From Phoronis ovalis (taxonomy: Eukaryota > Phoronida > Phoronidae): a stretch of 10,181 nt of DNA. The notes beneath the pieces are model-generated. The model was not told the DNA's origin. It ran no database searches and was given only the letters and a program-made list of their open reading frames with translations. Shown piece after piece: positions 6,499 through 10,181 of this stretch (position 1 is the first letter of the stretch; each line of letters begins with the position of its first letter). The stretch covers positions 1 through 10,181 of the forward strand of contig JAOXYB010052134.1 in NCBI GenBank assembly GCA_028565635.1, given 5' to 3'. The position numbers and the translations under genes were made by a program.

Positions 6499-9400
6499 AA
6501 ACAAAACTTTCTCAAGAGAAACGAAAATCTATCAACGCTGACTTAGAGACAGTGGCAGACCTTTTGAGACAAATGGGACAAATTTATCGCGAAAGAGGAC
6601 TTGCTTGTGATGACATTAAGCAAGCATCCAACTTGTTTGTAAAAGTATCCGCTCTCCTTAATTCGGCGAAGTTGCGAACAACTACCGCGAGTAAGAAATT
6701 GGCAATTAATGACGCAATAAAACAAAATGAACTTGATTTTTTAAATCTCATTGGTTGCACATGTGTCAATAGTCCTCTCTACTTCAATAATGAAGTAAAA
6801 GCAGAAATTGACTGTTTTCGCCGTATAATCAATAAAAAAATAGAAACGGTGTGGCAAAAAGCAAACGAATTTTTTTCAAAAGACGGCAAAGATGAAATTC
6901 GGATTCCCCAAGAGAAGATTATTATTGAAACTGCAAAGAAATTAGGTCACGAGATAGCTGAAAGTATGAAAAGGATTATTAAACACATTTTAGTAAAATG
7001 TTATAGTATTCTAGGTTCGGCACCTCAAAAGTTTGTTATAGTCGGCTTGGGTTCAATAGCACGAGAAGAAATGACTCCTTATTCTGACTTGGAATTCATG
7101 ATTCTTGATGAAAATGAAGAGAGTGATATTCATTATTTTAGGAATCTAACTAATTTATTTCACCTGTTTGTACTAAATCTTGGGGAAACACCCTTGCCAG
7201 CAGTAGGTATTAAAACATTAAATGATTTCGATTCCGAAAATGGTGACTGGTTTTTTGACACTGTTACAAATAATGGATTCTGCTTGGATGCATCAATGCC
7301 ATGGGCTTGCAAAACACCTATAGGAAGACCTGACAGGGTGAAAAAGGAAGGCATTGAACTCATACAAACACCAAGTAATATGGCTAAGAATCTAGGAGTA
7401 GATGCTTCTGTAAAAGAAGGATATCACTTGGCGGAAATATTAAGAACTTTTACTATTATCGACGGTTGCAAAAATCTGTTAGACAATTTTAGTCAATTAT
7501 GCATGGAGGAAGGTAACAATTTAAGCATAAAACAGCATGGATTAGAAATGTTGAAAGCTGATGTGAAAGAATATTCAGCTAAATTAACGTTACATGTTCC
7601 CGATAAAGCCAGCGTACTCCTAAATGTTAAAAAAGAAATTTACCGACTTCCCACTATTATTATAAACAGTTTTAAGCTAATTTATAATTTGAGTCATAGT
7701 AATCCTTGGGATATGCTTGATGAAATGAAGGCGCACCATCTTATCTCAGAGACCGGATGCCATAACTTACAAATGGCGGTTACTGTGGCAGTTATTTTCA
7801 GGTTCATCACGTACACAAGACATGAAGGACAGAAAGAAGATATCAGTTTTCTACAACAATCCTTACATCCACAAGTTTCTCATGAAAGAGGTGTACATTA
7901 TGTTAACTCTGTGGATCTTATTTTTCGCTATTACTTTACTGTATTACCTTTAATACAATGCCTGGATAAACATATACTAGATACTTTATCACAAAGCTCA
8001 TTTTATGAGAGAAACGAAAAAGTAAAAGGACATGTTTACTATAAAACTCTCAGGTACAAAGATGCTTGTAAGAGTTACAAGTTAGCTTTAAACGACGTAA
8101 TAAGTGATAGTGAACAGGCCTATTTTTTTAATAAAATAGCATTAGTCTATACTGCACAAGGTGACTATGAAAATGCAATGACATATCAGCAGCAATCATT
8201 GCATATGACGAAACAGATACATGGTGAAGGTGCTCATCCTGATGTTGCCAGTTCATTGGATAATATAGCAACAGTCTATCATGCACAAGGTGACTATGAA
8301 AATGCAATGACATATCAGCAACAATCCTTACAGATGCAGAGACAGATATATGGTGAAAGTGCTCATCCTAATTGGGCCACTTCATTGAATAATATAGCAT
8401 TAGTATATGACGCACGTGGTGACTCTGACAATGCAATGACATATCATCAACAATCCTTACCGATGCTTCGACAGATACATGGTGAAAGCGCTCATCCTGA
8501 TGTTGCCAGTTCATTGAATAATATAGCATCAGTCTATCGTGCACAAGGTGACTATGACAATACAGTGACATATCATCAGCAATCCTTACAAATGCTTCGA
8601 CAGACACATGCCGAAGGTATTTATCCGGCTGTTGCGAGATCATTGAATAATATAGCAGCAGTCTATCGTGAACAAGGTGACTATGACAATGCAATGACAT
8701 ATCATCAACAATCCTTACAGATGCTTCAACATATACATGGTGAAGCTGCGCATCCTGATATTGCCACTTCATTGAATAATATAGCGTTAGTCTATGACGA
8801 ACAAGGTAACTATGACAATGCAATGACATATCATCAACGATCCTTACAGATGCTTCAACAGATACATGGTGAAGGTGCTCATTCTGCTGTTGCCGCTTCC
8901 TTGAATAATATAGCAATAGTCTACCGTGTACAAGGTGACTATGACAATGCTATGACGTATCATCAACAATCCTTACAGATGCTTCGGCAGGTACATGTAC
9001 ATGATGAAGGTACTCATCCTGATGTTGCCAGATTATTGAATAATATAGCATTAGTCTATGACGCGCAAGGTGACTATGACAATGCAATGACATATCATCA
9101 ACAATCCTTACAGATGAAGAGACAGATACATGGTGAAGGTACTCATCCTCTGGTTGCTAGTTCATTGAATAATATAGCATCAGTCTACCTTGTACAAGGT
9201 GACTATGACAATGCAATGACATATCATCAACAATCCTTACAGATGTTTCGACAGATACATGGTGAAGGTTCTCATCCCGATGTGGCCAATTCATTGAACA
9301 GTATTGCATTAGTCTATGACGCACAAGGTGACTATGACAATGCAATGACGTATCATCAACAATCCTTACATATGAATAAACATATACATGGTGAAAGTGC

Positions 9401-10181
9401 TCATCCCGATGTTGCTAGGTCATTGAATAATATAGCATTAGTCTACCTTGTACAAGCTAACTATGACAATGCAATGACATATCATCAACAATCCTTACAG
9501 ATGAGGAGACAGATACATGGTAAAGGTGATCATCCTGAAGTTGCCAGTTCATTGAATAATATAGCATTAGTATATTGTGTACAAGGTAACTTTGACAATG
9601 CAATGACATATCATCAACAATCCTTACAGATGAGGAGACAAATACATGGTGAAAGCGCTCATCCTGATGTTGCCAGTTCATTGAATAATATAGCATTAGT
9701 CTATGACGCACAAGTTGATTATGACAATGCAATGACGTATCATCAACAATCCTTACAAATGAAGAGACAGATATATGGTGAAGGTGCTCATCCTCATGTT
9801 GCCAGTTCGGTGAATAATATAGCAAACGTCTATCGTGAACAATGTGACTATGATAATGCAATGACATATCATCAACAATCCTTACAGATGCAGAGACAGA
9901 TACATGGTGAAGGTGCTCATCCAGATGTTGCCAGTTCATTGAATAATATAGCATTAGTCTATCGTGCACAAGGTGACTATGACAATGCAATGACATATCA
10001 TCAACAATCCTTACTGATGCGTCGACAGATACATGGTGCAGGTGCTCATCCTGATGTTGCCCGTTCATTAAGTAATATTGCATTAGTCTATGGTACACAA
10101 GGTTACTATGACAATGCAATGACATATCATCAACAATCCTTACTGATGCGTCGACAGATACATGGTGCAGGTGCTCATCCT
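6499..10181 (+). CDS. Exon 2: DUF294-like nucleotidyltransferase with TPR array (partial, open at window end)
   Basis: A single exon remains open for 1227 full codons to the window edge. With exon 1 the protein is at least 1274 residues. In order: residues 48-225 form a helical region with a TPR-like start (LRQMGQIYRERG, about 70-81). Residues 226-330 hold a polymerase-beta-type nucleotidyltransferase core, with GLGSIAREEMTPYSDLEF at 230-246 and MPWACKTPIGR at 313-323. Residues about 450-488 resemble the DUF294_C helical segment of DUF294/GlnD proteins. Residues about 555-590 are a degenerate TPR, followed by sixteen 43-residue TPRs from 591. The family transfers nucleotides (GlnD uridylylates PII), but the substrate of animal homologues of this type is not known to me. 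No signal peptide or membrane segment is seen, so the product is intracellular, perhaps membrane-tethered through its acylated start. If exon 1 were not used, the first in-frame ATG would be at 6573. The C-terminus and stop lie beyond the window. Confidence 0.9.
7035..7469 (+). other. Nucleotidyltransferase (DUF294/GlnD N-terminal-like) catalytic region
   Basis: Residues about 226-370 carry the nucleotidyltransferase fold signature G[GS]-x(9-13)-D-h-[DE]: Gly231-Ser232, then ten residues, then Asp243-Leu244-Glu245. These are the expected nucleotide-loop and two metal-binding carboxylate positions, and all are present. Asp310, just before MPWACKTPIGR, is a candidate for the third carboxylate, but this placement is my inference. 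The intact signature argues for an active enzyme rather than a degenerate scaffold. The general family (DUF294, near the GlnD PII-uridylyltransferase N-terminus) is assigned from motif spacing and the following helical segment, not from a search. Confidence 0.75.
8130..10181 (+). repeat. Tandem TPR-coding array, 129-bp unit, 16 copies (last cut)
   Basis: Units start at 8130, 8259, 8388, 8517, 8646, 8775, 8904, 9039, 9168, 9297, 9426, 9555, 9684, 9813, 9942 and 10071. All complete units are 129 bp (43 codons) except unit 7 (8904-9038), which is 135 bp because GTACAT is doubled at 8991-9002. The consensus runs NNIALVYDAQGDYDNAMTYH, then QQSLQMxRQIHGEGAHPDVA, then SSL, and shows the TPR signature residues (small residue at unit position 4, Tyr7, Gly11, Tyr13, Ala16, Ser23). 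The period is one residue longer than the 42 of kinesin-light-chain TPRs. Units 15 and 16 are identical over 77 bp (9976-10052 and 10105-10181), a sign of very recent duplication or gene conversion. The array continues past the window. Confidence 0.95.

Noticed and set aside
6573-6584. ATG at 6573 (MGQIYRERG) as the true start of a single-exon gene
   Set aside because: The frame is open upstream of it to the acceptor at 6498 and encodes protein-like sequence (TKLSQEKRKSINADLETVAD). Exon 1 joins in phase, so 6573 is only a fallback start.
6543-6769. Two overlapping reverse-strand open frames of about 60 codons
   Set aside because: They lie opposite the start of exon 2, overlap each other in different frames and have no recognisable content.
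7160-7363. Reverse-strand open frame of 67 codons
   Set aside because: It is antisense to the nucleotidyltransferase domain, which has a recognisable active-site motif on the + strand. The antisense peptide shows no family features.
8128-10125. Long reverse-strand open frames with a repeated peptide (MSLHCHSHLV... type)
   Set aside because: They run antisense through the TPR array and repeat with exactly the same 43-codon period. They are open only because the sense codons are so uniform. The sense strand has the TPR family signature and an uninterrupted frame continuous with the nucleotidyltransferase.

Overview
The window looks like nuclear DNA of an invertebrate animal. It is strongly A+T-rich, gene-sparse and scattered with small inverted-repeat elements, and its one clear gene has a GT-AG intron. 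A bivalve mollusc is my best guess, from the protein architecture and from a TTCGGACC-type minisatellite near the left edge. That taxonomic call is inference and only moderately secure.

Layout. Positions 1-4500 hold no gene I can support. They contain a short minisatellite (142-214), an ATC microsatellite (488-509), a large imperfect inverted-repeat element (684-1088), a 76-bp hairpin (2129-2204) and a MITE-like element with 24-bp terminal inverted repeats (3945-4095). A TATA-like string lies 10 bp beyond that last element. Positions 4505-4643 form a first coding exon on the + strand, starting MGNCLRRSNS and ending at a consensus GTAAGA donor. Intron 1 (4644-6498) carries a diverged pair of direct repeats and a possible antisense terminal exon. 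From 6499 to the right edge (10181) one uninterrupted exon runs on and is cut by the window end. The join is phase-consistent (G|AA = Glu47), giving 1274 residues so far with no stop.

The protein. The order is: a membrane-anchor-type N-terminus (Gly2, Cys4); a helical region; a DUF294/GlnD-like nucleotidyltransferase domain with an intact GS...DLE active-site signature (residues 231-245); a DUF294_C-like helical segment (about 450-488); then one degenerate and at least sixteen 43-residue tetratricopeptide repeats (TPRs, residue 591 to 1274+) of the kinesin-light-chain-like type. The repeats are nearly identical in DNA and protein. The positions that do vary include those corresponding to the concave, ligand-contacting TPR positions (canonical 2, 9, 12 and 13). 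I read the gene as a candidate membrane-tethered nucleotidyltransferase sensor or effector whose TPR solenoid recognises a variable partner. The architecture is read from the sequence; the biological role is inference.
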